Assembly: GCF_001577305.1 (NCBI RefSeq)
Contig: NZ_CP014518.1
Location: forward strand, 2,790,001 to 2,854,000
Direction of reading: 5' to 3'
DNA from: Sinomonas atrocyanea
Lineage (GTDB): Bacteria; Actinomycetota; Actinomycetes; Actinomycetales; Micrococcaceae
DNA length: 64,000 nucleotides
Part shown: positions 25,111-33,336 of the stretch, piece by piece
Layout: each line of letters starts with the position of its first letter
Numbering within the stretch: position 1 is the stretch's first letter
Notes under the pieces: generated by a model
Told to the model about the DNA's origin: nothing
Databases searched by the model: none
Seen by the model: the letters and a program-made list of their open reading frames with translations, nothing else
Program-made: the position numbers and the translations under genes

Positions 25111-26121
25111 GTGACCAGCCCAGCGCCCACGCCCCGAGTGAGCCTCGTCATCCCGCTGTACAACGGCGCCGCAGTGATCGGCCGGGCCCTCGACAGTGTC
25201 CGCGCGCAGACCTTCGGCGGCTGGGAGGCCGTGGTCGTCGACGACTGCTCCACGGACGGGGGCGCGCAGGCCGTCCGCGACTACATCAGGGCCACCGGCG
25301 ATCAGCGCATCCGGCTGGTCTCCCTCCAGGCCAACTCCGGCCCCAGCGCTGCGCGCAACGCCGGCGTCGCCGCGTCCACGGGCGAGTTCGTGGGCTTCCT
25401 CGACAGCGACGACGAGCTGCTCCCCCTCGCGCTGGACCACCTCCTCGCGCTCGCGGCGGACCCGGCGGTCGACGTCGCCGCCGGAGCCCACGTGGCCAAG
25501 CTGGCCAGCGGGCGCGAGAGTGTCCGGCCCGACCGCGTGACGGGCACGCTCACCGGCCTCGAAGCGGTCGAGGCGCTCCTGCAGGAGCGCATCTGGAACT
25601 ACAACCACGGCAAGCTCTACCGCCGGCGCCTGTTCGATGCCGTCCAGCACCGCGAGGACATCCGGCGCTACGAGGACATCATCTTCAACGCGGCGGCCTA
25701 TTCCTACAGCACCGCGGTGAGGTTCAGCGCCACCCCGGTCTACGCCTACTACGTCGACGCTGCCTCGACCACATGGTCGCAGAAGCTCACCGCCGACTTC
25801 GTCACGGACACCGAAGCGTTCCTGCGCGACGGCCTCAACCCAGGGGTGGCCCCCCTCGTCTCGCAGCGGTCCTGGCGCTGCATGCGGGCCACGCTCGCGG
25901 TGGTCGTGCTCTCCGGCGCCCTCGCCGGCGGTGCCGACGGGCAGACCGTGGCGGCCCTCTCGGCCGTCCTGCGGGACAAGGTCCGGCTGCGGGACCTGCC
26001 GGACGTGTTCATGTGCGCGCCCGTCATCGCCGCCTCGGCCGTCGCAGCGCGGGTGGCACCGGGCCTCTACGCGACGGCGTACCGGTCCTACATCCGCCGC
26101 CAGTACGAGCTCGGGGCATGA
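25111..26121 (+). CDS. GT-A family 2 glycosyltransferase
   Basis: 336 aa from a GTG preceded by GGGAG. N-terminal GT2 domain: VSLVIPLYNGAAVIGRAL, VVVDDCSTDGG and the metal-binding FLDSDDELL, then YNHGKLYRR and RRYEDIIF, which fit an inverting GT2 with a helical C-terminus. Cytoplasmic, with no clear membrane span. The donor sugar is unknown. Overlaps the flippase start (ATGA), so it probably builds part of the glycan that the flippase moves. Confidence 0.9.
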   Translation: MTSPAPTPRVSLVIPLYNGAAVIGRALDSVRAQTFGGWEAVVVDDCSTDGGAQAVRDYIRATGDQRIRLVSLQANSGPSAARNAGVAASTGEFVGFLDSDDELLPLALDHLLALAADPAVDVAAGAHVAKLASGRESVRPDRVTGTLTGLEAVEALLQERIWNYNHGKLYRRRLFDAVQHREDIRRYEDIIFNAAAYSYSTAVRFSATPVYAYYVDAASTTWSQKLTADFVTDTEAFLRDGLNPGVAPLVSQRSWRCMRATLAVVVLSGALAGGADGQTVAALSAVLRDKVRLRDLPDVFMCAPVIAASAVAARVAPGLYATAYRSYIRRQYELGA

Positions 26122-27542
26122 GCCGGCAGCCCGAGCAGGCGGTGGCCGTCGCGGCTGCGCCGGCCAGCCACCGGTTCCTGTACCTCCTCGCCGCCGTCGC
26201 CCAGGGCGCCGGTCCGCTGATCACCCAGCCGTTCGTGCAGCGGACCCTCGACCCCGAGCAGTGGGGCCGGGTCTCGTTCTCGATCTCGCTCGTGTCCGTC
26301 GCGCTGATCGTCATCCTCGTGGGCCTGCCGCTCATCATCACCCGCGCCTACTTCGACGGCCCCGACGGCCCGCGCAAGGCGGCGTCGCTGTCCGGCTTCG
26401 GCATCCTGCAGAGCGCCGGCCTGGGCGTGCTCGGCGTCGGCGTCGCCGTCGCGCTGGCCGCCGCGGCCGGGCGACTCGCCGACAACCTCTCCACGGTGAT
26501 CGCGCTGGCGGTGGTCGGGCTGCTGGGCGGAATCCAGATGTGCCTCTCCGTCCTGCGGGCGCAGCACCGGGCCATGGCCTTCGTCGGGATCACCATCGGC
26601 GCCCAGACGCTCGGTCACCTCGCGGGCCTCGCCGCCGTCCTGTTCGTCTCGCGCAGCGCCGCGGCGTACATGGGCGCCTTCGCCGTCGTCGTCGCCCTCA
26701 CCTCGGCCGCCAGCCTGATCGCCTCGAAGCCGGGCCGGCCCTTCGCCTTCCCGGGACTGGTGGGCTCGGCGCTGCGGACCTCGGCGCCGATGCTCCCCCA
26801 CAGCGTCGCGCTCGTGCTCATGCTCCAGGGCGAGTCGTTCATCCTCACCGCCCTCCACGGACCGGCGTTCTACGGCAAGTACGGGGCCATGCTGCCCATG
26901 GCCCTCGGGCCCCTCGCCGTGATCATGGCCCTCGCCAACGTGTGGGAGACGGCCATCCTCGCGCACCGCGGGGACGACGCGAAGGGCGCCGTGCGCCGCA
27001 TCATGGTCGAGGGGGTCGCCGTCGGCGTGGCCCTCGCGGTCGCCGCGAGCGCGTCCGCCGTGCTGGCCGCCAACATCCTCGCGCACGACCCGACCGTCGA
27101 GCAGCTCCAGCTCGCCCGGATCATGCCGGCCATGGCCATGGGCTACATCGTCTTCCTGCTCGGCACGACGCAGCTCGTGGCCATCGGCCGCACCCGCCTC
27201 ATGGCGCTGGTCACCCCGGCCGTTGCCATCCTCGATCTGGCGGTCATGCTGATCCCCGCCGCGACGGGGAGCCTGTTCTGGGTGGGGGCCACCAAGGTGC
27301 TGGCCTTCGTCCTGCTGGGCCTGGCCTACATGGCCGCGGCGCGGCGCCACGGCCGCCATCTGATGGACGCGCGGATCATGGTCCTCGGCCTGGTGGTGAG
27401 CGTCGCCGTCTGCGCCCTCATGCTCCTGCTGCCCACCGACTTCTGGTTCGGCGTCGGGACCTTCGCCGCGGCCCTGGTCGCGTTCGCCGCCGCCGCGCTG
27501 TGGCTGTGGCGTTCGGGACGGCTCAAGGCCGTCATCGGCTGA
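26118..27542 (+). CDS. Polysaccharide flippase (Wzx/MOP superfamily)
   Basis: 474 aa with about 12 to 14 membrane spans and no large soluble domain. The layout of the MOP exporter superfamily (oligosaccharide flippases, MurJ-like). Paired with the GT2 gene by an ATGA overlap and followed by a strong hairpin. Predicted to move a lipid-linked oligosaccharide across the membrane. The substrate is not known. Confidence 0.85.
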   Translation: MSRQPEQAVAVAAAPASHRFLYLLAAVAQGAGPLITQPFVQRTLDPEQWGRVSFSISLVSVALIVILVGLPLIITRAYFDGPDGPRKAASLSGFGILQSAGLGVLGVGVAVALAAAAGRLADNLSTVIALAVVGLLGGIQMCLSVLRAQHRAMAFVGITIGAQTLGHLAGLAAVLFVSRSAAAYMGAFAVVVALTSAASLIASKPGRPFAFPGLVGSALRTSAPMLPHSVALVLMLQGESFILTALHGPAFYGKYGAMLPMALGPLAVIMALANVWETAILAHRGDDAKGAVRRIMVEGVAVGVALAVAASASAVLAANILAHDPTVEQLQLARIMPAMAMGYIVFLLGTTQLVAIGRTRLMALVTPAVAILDLAVMLIPAATGSLFWVGATKVLAFVLLGLAYMAAARRHGRHLMDARIMVLGLVVSVAVCALMLLLPTDFWFGVGTFAAALVAFAAAALWLWRSGRLKAVIG

Positions 27543-27573
27543 CGCGGGAGCCCCCAAAAGAAGGGCAGGCACA

Positions 27574-27617
27574 GACACCGGCGGCGCCGGACCGGAGGGT
27601 CCGGCGCCGCCGGTGTC
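27574..27617. terminator. Long bidirectional hairpin between convergent genes
   Basis: Perfect 20-bp arms (27574-27593 and 27598-27617) with a GGAG loop, between the flippase (+) and a glycosyltransferase (-). There is no immediate U tract on the plus strand. On the minus strand a CTTCTTTT follows about 12 nt on. Likely terminates both transcripts. Confidence 0.78.
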
Positions 27618-27632
27618 GTGCGGGGCTGCCGC

Positions 27633-28529
27633 CTAGGGGCGCAGCGCGTGCACCGTGAGCCTCTTGAGCCCGGGCCACATCCGCTTCTGGACGACCTTGG
27701 GGGTCAGCGACACCGCGTTGAGCCGGGAGGTCAGGTGGACGCGGGCCGCGCGGGCCGCCCTCGTCCATCCCAGACGGGCGAAGTCGGCGGCGCACTCGTC
27801 GAAGAAGGCCCGCTCCTCGGCGAACCGGCGCCCGTCGAGGGCGCGCACGGAGGAGTCCGACTCGCGGTGGCGCCGGTACTGGAAGCACACGGTGTCGGTG
27901 ACGAGCATCTTGCCGCCGTCCATGATGATGTCCATCGCGAGGGCGAGGTCCTGGACCACGTTGTACTGCTCGCGGAAGTCGTGCTTGAGGATCGCCTCGG
28001 CACGCCAGGCCACCGAGGGGAAGTAGAGCCAGTCGCCGGTGATGAGGCTCTCCGCGATCGCCTCACCCTCGATGATGGCCTCCGACGAACCGCCGACGGC
28101 GAGCCTCCGCAGGAAGCCCTTGACGCGGTCGCCGAGCGGCTCGTAGACACTGCCGTTCTCGTCGATCACCTCGACGCCGGGCTGGACGATCGCCACGTCC
28201 GGGTTCTGGAACGCCTTGCGGACCGTGCCGATGTAGTTCGGCAGCATGATGTCGTCCGCGCCCATGACCACGACCACATCGTGCTCGACGAGGGACAGGC
28301 ACTTCTTGTAGTTTCCGTTGGCGCCGAGGTTCTTCTCGTTGCGGAAGTAGCGCACCCGCGGATCGCCCTCGACCAGGTTGGCGAAGTACTCCGGGAGCGT
28401 CTCGTCGGGGTAGCCGTCGTCGACGATGGTCAGACGGAAGTCCTCGTCCTCCTGGCTGAGCACGGAGGCCACGGCGGCCTTCATCATGGCAACGTCCCCG
28501 TAGTAGGGGAACATCACGTCAATGGTCAC
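27633..28529 (-). CDS. GT-A family 2 glycosyltransferase
   Basis: 298 aa from a GTG at 28529 with AGAGG 6 nt before it. GT2 fold: IDVMFPYYGD, TIVDDGYPD, and the metal-binding VVVMGADDIMLPN. The C-terminal half has no membrane span. Overlaps the DUF2304 stop by 11 bp, so it is coupled to it. Acceptor and donor unknown. Confidence 0.9.
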   Translation of the reverse strand: MTIDVMFPYYGDVAMMKAAVASVLSQEDEDFRLTIVDDGYPDETLPEYFANLVEGDPRVRYFRNEKNLGANGNYKKCLSLVEHDVVVVMGADDIMLPNYIGTVRKAFQNPDVAIVQPGVEVIDENGSVYEPLGDRVKGFLRRLAVGGSSEAIIEGEAIAESLITGDWLYFPSVAWRAEAILKHDFREQYNVVQDLALAMDIIMDGGKMLVTDTVCFQYRRHRESDSSVRALDGRRFAEERAFFDECAADFARLGWTRAARAARVHLTSRLNAVSLTPKVVQKRMWPGLKRLTVHALRP

Positions 28530-28950
28530 TGTCAACCTCTTCTGATGCGATCGGGCGTGCAGGATGGTGCACTGCGGTCGGGTCTTGGGGGATCTCGGCC
28601 GAGGTCGTGGCGGTCCTGCGGAGCACGTCGACGGACTGGCGCAGGATGGCCACCTCTTCGGCGAGGATCCTGGTCTCCTCCTCGAGGACCGTGAGCTCGC
28701 GCGAGACATGGAGGCCGACGCCGACGAGGAGCACGATCGAGAGGGCGAAGAGGAGGTTGGCCGGAACCTTGATGCCGACCAGGGACGCTGCCCAGTCCAG
28801 CAGCCCCGGGAAGATCCCCAGGATGATCGTGAGCCCGCCGACGACGAGCCACAGGACGGCGTACTTCTCGCGCAGCTTGCCGGAACGGAGCATGGCCAGA
28901 ACGGCCAGCACCATCCCGATCGCGATGACGAGGGAGAAGGCGACGCTCAC
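28519..28950 (-). CDS. DUF2304 family membrane protein
   Basis: 143 aa from a GTG (GTGA overlap with the previous stop). Three hydrophobic segments in the first 85 residues with the DUF2304-like LREKYAVLWLVVG motif, then a predicted coiled coil (LEEETRILAEEVAILRQSV) and a disordered tail. DUF2304 proteins are commonly found next to dolichol-phosphate mannose synthase-like GT2 enzymes, as here. They may aid membrane association or lipid-linked sugar transfer. Function unproven. Confidence 0.85.
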   Translation of the reverse strand: MSVAFSLVIAIGMVLAVLAMLRSGKLREKYAVLWLVVGGLTIILGIFPGLLDWAASLVGIKVPANLLFALSIVLLVGVGLHVSRELTVLEEETRILAEEVAILRQSVDVLRRTATTSAEIPQDPTAVHHPARPIASEEVDSDH

Positions 28951-29726
28951 GCGGAGGCCCCCGTCTCCCCGGCGATGTCGCCGGCGGCGGGCGCGCTGAT
29001 CTCGGCGGGCATCTTGGTGCGGGGGCGTGCGAGCGCGAAGCAGAGCACGAGACCTGATCTGGCCAAGTAGATGGTCGCCTTCCAGGGGCTGTGGCTCGGC
29101 GTGCCGGCCTGCCGGGCCTTCATTTCGACGGGGACCTGGGTGACCTTGCACCCCGACTTCACCGCCACGACGAGGGAGTCGATGGTGTCTCCGAGGTACT
29201 CGGCCGGGAAGTGCTCCATGTACTGGTGCAGCGCCTTGAGGTTCGCTGCCCGGAAGCCGGAGGTGACATCGGTCAGGCGCGTTCCGGCGACCGCGGAGAT
29301 GACCCTCGCGAGCACGACCATGGCCCAGCGGCGGGGGCCCTTGGCGCCGTACGTCCCGCGGCCGGCGAAGCGTGCTCCGATCGAGATGTCCGCGCCGTCG
29401 AGCCCGGCGAGCACCCGGTCGATGTCGTGCGGATCGTGCTGGCCGTCGGAATCGACCTGGATGGCGCGCGTGTAGCCGTTCCGGAGCGCGTACTTGAACC
29501 CTGCCCGCATGGCTCCGCCGACGCCGAGGTTGAACGGCAGCCTCAGCACCGCCGCTCCGGCTTCGGCGGCAATCCGTGCCGTCGCGTCCTTCGAGCCGTC
29601 GTCCACGACCAGGATGTCGTGGTGCGGGACGATGGCCCTCACGTTCTGGATGGTGCCGCCGATGGCTTCCGCCTCATTCCAGGCGGGCATGATGATGAGC
29701 GCGCCTGATCGCCTCGGTGTACCCAT
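28947..29726 (-). CDS. Polyprenyl-phosphate sugar transferase-like GT2 (DPM1 type)
   Basis: 259 aa. ALIIMPAWNEAEAIGGTI, LVVDDGSKDATA and the metal-binding QVDSDGQHDP match dolichol/polyprenyl-phosphate mannose synthase-like GT2. No large C-terminal membrane domain. The start is set at ATG 29726. A TTG at 29735 in frame has no support, and TATAGT (29735-29740) lies 8 nt upstream, so the mRNA may be nearly leaderless. Likely makes a lipid-linked sugar for the membrane glycosyltransferases nearby. Confidence 0.9.
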   Translation of the reverse strand: MGTPRRSGALIIMPAWNEAEAIGGTIQNVRAIVPHHDILVVDDGSKDATARIAAEAGAAVLRLPFNLGVGGAMRAGFKYALRNGYTRAIQVDSDGQHDPHDIDRVLAGLDGADISIGARFAGRGTYGAKGPRRWAMVVLARVISAVAGTRLTDVTSGFRAANLKALHQYMEHFPAEYLGDTIDSLVVAVKSGCKVTQVPVEMKARQAGTPSHSPWKATIYLARSGLVLCFALARPRTKMPAEISAPAAGDIAGETGASA

Positions 29727-29734
29727 GATTGGCA

Positions 29735-29740
29735 ACTATA
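29735..29740 (-). promoter_or_regulatory. Candidate extended -10 box (TGGTATAGT)
   Basis: TATAGT with an upstream TG, 8 nt before the ATG of the DPM1-like gene. No good -35 box, which fits an extended -10 promoter. Any leader would be very short. Confidence 0.45.
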
Positions 29741-29828
29741 CCAAGAGCCCCCGGTCCCCCTTCTGCACGTCCGACACAGCACGACAGGGCATACTTAGGG
29801 GGTTGACCGACGCGAGGAGCCTCACCAG

Positions 29829-31868
29829 ATGACCTGGATCCAGACCATCCCGACCTTCGCGGCAGCATTGGTGGTGATGTTCGGGCCCGGTCTGGCGGTG
29901 CTCGCAGCGGCCGGTGTCAGGCGGCTGAACCTCGCCGCGCTGGCCGCTCCGGTCTCCGCCTCCGTCGCAGGCTGCACGGCCGTGGTGGCGCCCTTCGTGC
30001 GGCTGCCCTTCAACCCGGTGGTCTACTTCGTGGTCTCGGCCGTCCTGGTCGTCGGCACCCTGGCCGTGCGCATCCTCTGGCGCCGCCGGTCCTCCCAGCG
30101 TCACGGCGGCGGGGTCCTCGCCTCCAACGGTCCGCTCACGCACCTCGACCTCGGCCGGTGGATCGTCTGGGCCGGCGTGCCGCTCTCGGTAGCGTTCGCT
30201 GCCCTCGTCATCGGCCGCCGCTACATCCTCGGCTTCGGCGCCCCCGAAGACTTCTCGCAGACGTTCGACAACATCTACCACCTCAACGCGATCCGCTACA
30301 TCGAGGACCACGCCAACGGGTCCTCTCTCACGCTGGGCAACCTCACCGACGCGTCCCACTCGTTCTACCCGGCCGCGATGCACGACTCCATGGCGCTCAT
30401 CCTCCAGCTGGCCGGCGGCCCCGTGCCGGTCGTGGTCAACGTCGCGACGATCGTCATCGGAGCCCTCGTCTGGCCGCTCTCGTGCCTGTTCCTGATCAGC
30501 CGGATCGTCGGATACCGCCCGGTTCCGCTCATGGCCGCCGGGGCGCTCTCGGCGGGCTTCAGCGCCTTCCCCTACCTCATGGTGGCGTTCGGCGTCCTGT
30601 ACCCCAACCATGCCGCGATCGCGCTCATGCCGGCCGTGCTCGGGCTGGCGATCGAGGCCCTCGGCATGGCGCGCAGCCAGCCGTCCTCGCCCCTTCCGCC
30701 GATCCTCGCCCTCGTCGCGACCTTCCCCGGCCTCGCCCTGACCCACCCCTCGACGGCGATCGGCCTGCTCGGCTTCGCGGTGCCGGTGGTCTGGGCGCGC
30801 TTCTTCGTCACCTGGGGCGCGTGGCGGAAGCGGACGACGTCGCGCCGGGCCCTGCGCGTCTGGGGCGCCTTCGCGCTGGTCTACTCCATCGGGGTGGCCG
30901 GCATCTGGTACCTGCTGCGGCCGAGCCTGAGCGCCGCCCCGTGGGCCCCCTTCCAGTCCAACGCGCGGGCCATCGGCGAGGTCCTCGCGAACGCCCCCAT
31001 GGGGACGACGGTCGCCTGGATCCTCACCCCCCTGACCTTCATCGGCCTGTACGTGCTGGCCCGCCAGCTGCGCCGCCTCTGGTGGGTCCTGGCGATGTAC
31101 GCGATCGGGGGCGCCCTCTACGTCGTCGTCTCGAGCTGGAACCCGGGCTGGCTGCGCACCTTCCTCACGGGCGTCTGGTACAACGACAGCTTCCGGCTGG
31201 CGGCCATCCTGCCCGTCGTGGCCCTTCCGGTCGCCATCCTGGGCGCAGAATGGCTCCTCTGGCGCCTCCGCGCCGGCCTGGAGCTCGCGCGGGAATGGGC
31301 GGCCGGGACGAAGCGCCTGAGCCCGCTCGCCGCCTCGGCCGCGCCACGTTGGCAGGGCATCACCGCCATCGTGGTCTCCCTCGTGATCCTGGTGATGGGC
31401 GTGGGCTCGCAGGGCGGAACGCTCTCGAGCGTCCAGGACCGCATCCACCAGGTCTTCACCCTCGACGCCAACTCGATGCTCGTGGACTCGGACGAGCGCG
31501 CGCTGCTCCAGCAGGTCCCGGGCATCGTGCCTGCTGGCGACACCATCGTGGCCAACCCCCTCATGGGCGGCTCCCTCGTGTACGCGCTCGAGGACCGGCG
31601 CACCGTGGCCCCGCACGTCTTCGGCGACCGGAACCCCACTGAGGCGATGGTCCTCAACCATTGGGACGAGGCGGCCTACAACTCGCGGGTGTGCCCCGCG
31701 ATCAAGGAGCTGCGGGCCTACTGGGCGCTCGATTTCGGCGACAAGACCGTCATCCCGTCCGATGACCCGTTCGTCGGGCTCAACGACCTGGCCACGGACT
31801 CCGCCCCTGGCGTCAAGCTCGTCGCCGAGGTCGGCCACGCGCGGCTCTTCAGAGTGAACTGCCCCTAG
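29829..31868 (+). CDS. Large multispanning membrane protein, possibly DUF6541 family
   Basis: 679 aa with about 13 to 15 hydrophobic segments and a C-terminal extracytoplasmic domain of about 130 residues (from LDANSMLVDSDERAL). The layout and motifs such as DNIYHLNAIRYI and SHSFYPAAMHD fit the actinobacterial DUF6541 membrane proteins found in cell-surface glycan clusters. These resemble GT-C glycosyltransferases. The family call is from recall. RBS GAGGAG about 10 nt upstream. The 3' end overlaps the convergent gtrA-like gene by 20 bp. Confidence 0.8.
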   Translation: MTWIQTIPTFAAALVVMFGPGLAVLAAAGVRRLNLAALAAPVSASVAGCTAVVAPFVRLPFNPVVYFVVSAVLVVGTLAVRILWRRRSSQRHGGGVLASNGPLTHLDLGRWIVWAGVPLSVAFAALVIGRRYILGFGAPEDFSQTFDNIYHLNAIRYIEDHANGSSLTLGNLTDASHSFYPAAMHDSMALILQLAGGPVPVVVNVATIVIGALVWPLSCLFLISRIVGYRPVPLMAAGALSAGFSAFPYLMVAFGVLYPNHAAIALMPAVLGLAIEALGMARSQPSSPLPPILALVATFPGLALTHPSTAIGLLGFAVPVVWARFFVTWGAWRKRTTSRRALRVWGAFALVYSIGVAGIWYLLRPSLSAAPWAPFQSNARAIGEVLANAPMGTTVAWILTPLTFIGLYVLARQLRRLWWVLAMYAIGGALYVVVSSWNPGWLRTFLTGVWYNDSFRLAAILPVVALPVAILGAEWLLWRLRAGLELAREWAAGTKRLSPLAASAAPRWQGITAIVVSLVILVMGVGSQGGTLSSVQDRIHQVFTLDANSMLVDSDERALLQQVPGIVPAGDTIVANPLMGGSLVYALEDRRTVAPHVFGDRNPTEAMVLNHWDEAAYNSRVCPAIKELRAYWALDFGDKTVIPSDDPFVGLNDLATDSAPGVKLVAEVGHARLFRVNCP

Positions 31869-32310
31869 CGGCCTCCTCGGCCGCCTCCGCACCGCTGGAC
31901 GCCCGCACGGCTGGTGGGAAGACCCAGAGGCGCATGAGCGTGAAGGTGCAGGCCGCGACCACGGCGGTGGCCGCGAGCTGCGCGGGGATCTGCGGCCAGC
32001 CCCAGCCCTCGACGAGCGCAGTGAGCAGGACGTAGTTGACCCCGTAGCCGACCGCGTTCGCCCCGAGGAATCGCAGGACGGTGGGCCAGAGCGGTCCGTC
32101 GTGGCCGAACGTCCAGGCGCGGTTGCCCCAGAAGCTCACGGCCATGCCGACCACGTAGCTGACGGTCATGGCCTCGGTGTGCCCGACCCCGGCGAGGGAC
32201 TGCACGACGAAGAGGCCGTAGCCGACGGCATTGTTCACGAGGCCGACCACCACGAAGCGGAAGAGCCTCGCCAGCGCCGCAGGGCCCGGGCGCCGGAGGT
32301 CCGGCGTCAT
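31849..32310 (-). CDS. GtrA family membrane protein
   Basis: 153 aa with four spans and GtrA motifs (LFRFVVVGLVNNAVGYGLF, FWGNRAWTFG). GtrA proteins are thought to help flip or present polyprenyl-phosphate sugars. Starts with an ATGA overlap after the GtrB-like gene, giving the usual GtrB-GtrA pair. Its 3' end overlaps the convergent 679-aa gene by 20 bp, so the two transcripts would be antisense at their ends. Confidence 0.93.
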   Translation of the reverse strand: MTPDLRRPGPAALARLFRFVVVGLVNNAVGYGLFVVQSLAGVGHTEAMTVSYVVGMAVSFWGNRAWTFGHDGPLWPTVLRFLGANAVGYGVNYVLLTALVEGWGWPQIPAQLAATAVVAACTFTLMRLWVFPPAVRASSGAEAAEEAARGSSL

Positions 32311-33332
32311 GCGTCGCCGACGCGCGCGGCGCCGTTCGGGGCGCCCGCCGTCGGCCGCCCCTCCCCGTGCCGGTACACCGACCGCACGGTGTAGAGCGGC
32401 CGGTCCTGCACTTCGCGGTAGATGCGGCCGATGTACTGGCCGAGGATCCCCAGCATGCTGATCTGGAGTCCGCCCACGAACAGCACGCTCATGACGATGA
32501 AGGTCCATCCGTCCACGACGTTCTGGGGCGCGAAGAGCTTCATCGCGAGCGCGTACAGCGCGCCGAGGACGGCAAGCCCCGAGGCGAGGAAGCCGATCCT
32601 GGAGATGACGGTGAGCGGGAACGTGGAGAAGCCGAGGATCCCGTCCGCCGCGAGCTTGAGCATCTTGGCCATCGGATAGCCCGTCTCGCCGTGCAGCCGC
32701 TCATCGCGGTCGAACGGCACCGCCACCTGCGTGAAGCCGACATGGCTGACCATCCCGCGCAGGTACCGGTCCACTTCGCGGTACTTCTTGAGCTCCTCGA
32801 CGACGCGGCGGTCGATGAGCCGGAAGTCGCCGGTGTTGGCGGGGATGTCGATGTCGGAGAGCCTGCGCAGGAGGCGGTAGTACGCGGACGCCGTCGTGCG
32901 CTTGAACCAGGAGTCCTTCCTGGTTCGCCGCTCGGCGTACGCGACGTCCGCGCCCCCCTGCCAGGCGGCCACGAGGTCGAACACCACCTCCGGCGGATCC
33001 TGCAGGTCGGTGTCCATGATGACTACGGCGTCGCCCCGCGCCTCGTCGAGGCCCGCCGTCACGGCGATCTGGTGCCCGAAGTTCCGCGAGAAGTCGATCA
33101 CGACCACGCGCGGGTCCCGGCGCGCGAGGCCGCGGAGCACCGCAAGGGACTCGTCGGTGCTGCCGTCGTTGACGTAGATGAACTCGGCCTCGTGGCCCAG
33201 CTGCTCGACGATCGCGGTGAGGCGCCCGTGCAGGGGATGCACGTTCGCCGCTTCGTTGTGGACAGGGAGGACGAAGCTCAGGAGCCCGGCGGACGGTCGG
33301 TCGGCGTCCCCCATGTTTTCAAGCACGCTCAC
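32307..33332 (-). CDS. GtrB-type polyprenyl-phosphate glycosyltransferase
   Basis: 341 aa. GT2 domain (LSFVLPVHNEAANV, IYVNDGSTDES, metal site IMDTDLQDPPE) plus two C-terminal membrane spans, the GtrB/DPMS layout. It should transfer a sugar from a nucleotide donor to polyprenyl phosphate. The start is a GTG at 33332; an ATG at 33314 is also possible. Pairs with the GtrA-like gene that follows. Confidence 0.92.
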   Translation of the reverse strand: MSVLENMGDADRPSAGLLSFVLPVHNEAANVHPLHGRLTAIVEQLGHEAEFIYVNDGSTDESLAVLRGLARRDPRVVVIDFSRNFGHQIAVTAGLDEARGDAVVIMDTDLQDPPEVVFDLVAAWQGGADVAYAERRTRKDSWFKRTTASAYYRLLRRLSDIDIPANTGDFRLIDRRVVEELKKYREVDRYLRGMVSHVGFTQVAVPFDRDERLHGETGYPMAKMLKLAADGILGFSTFPLTVISRIGFLASGLAVLGALYALAMKLFAPQNVVDGWTFIVMSVLFVGGLQISMLGILGQYIGRIYREVQDRPLYTVRSVYRHGEGRPTAGAPNGAARVGDA

Positions 33333-33336
33333 GATT

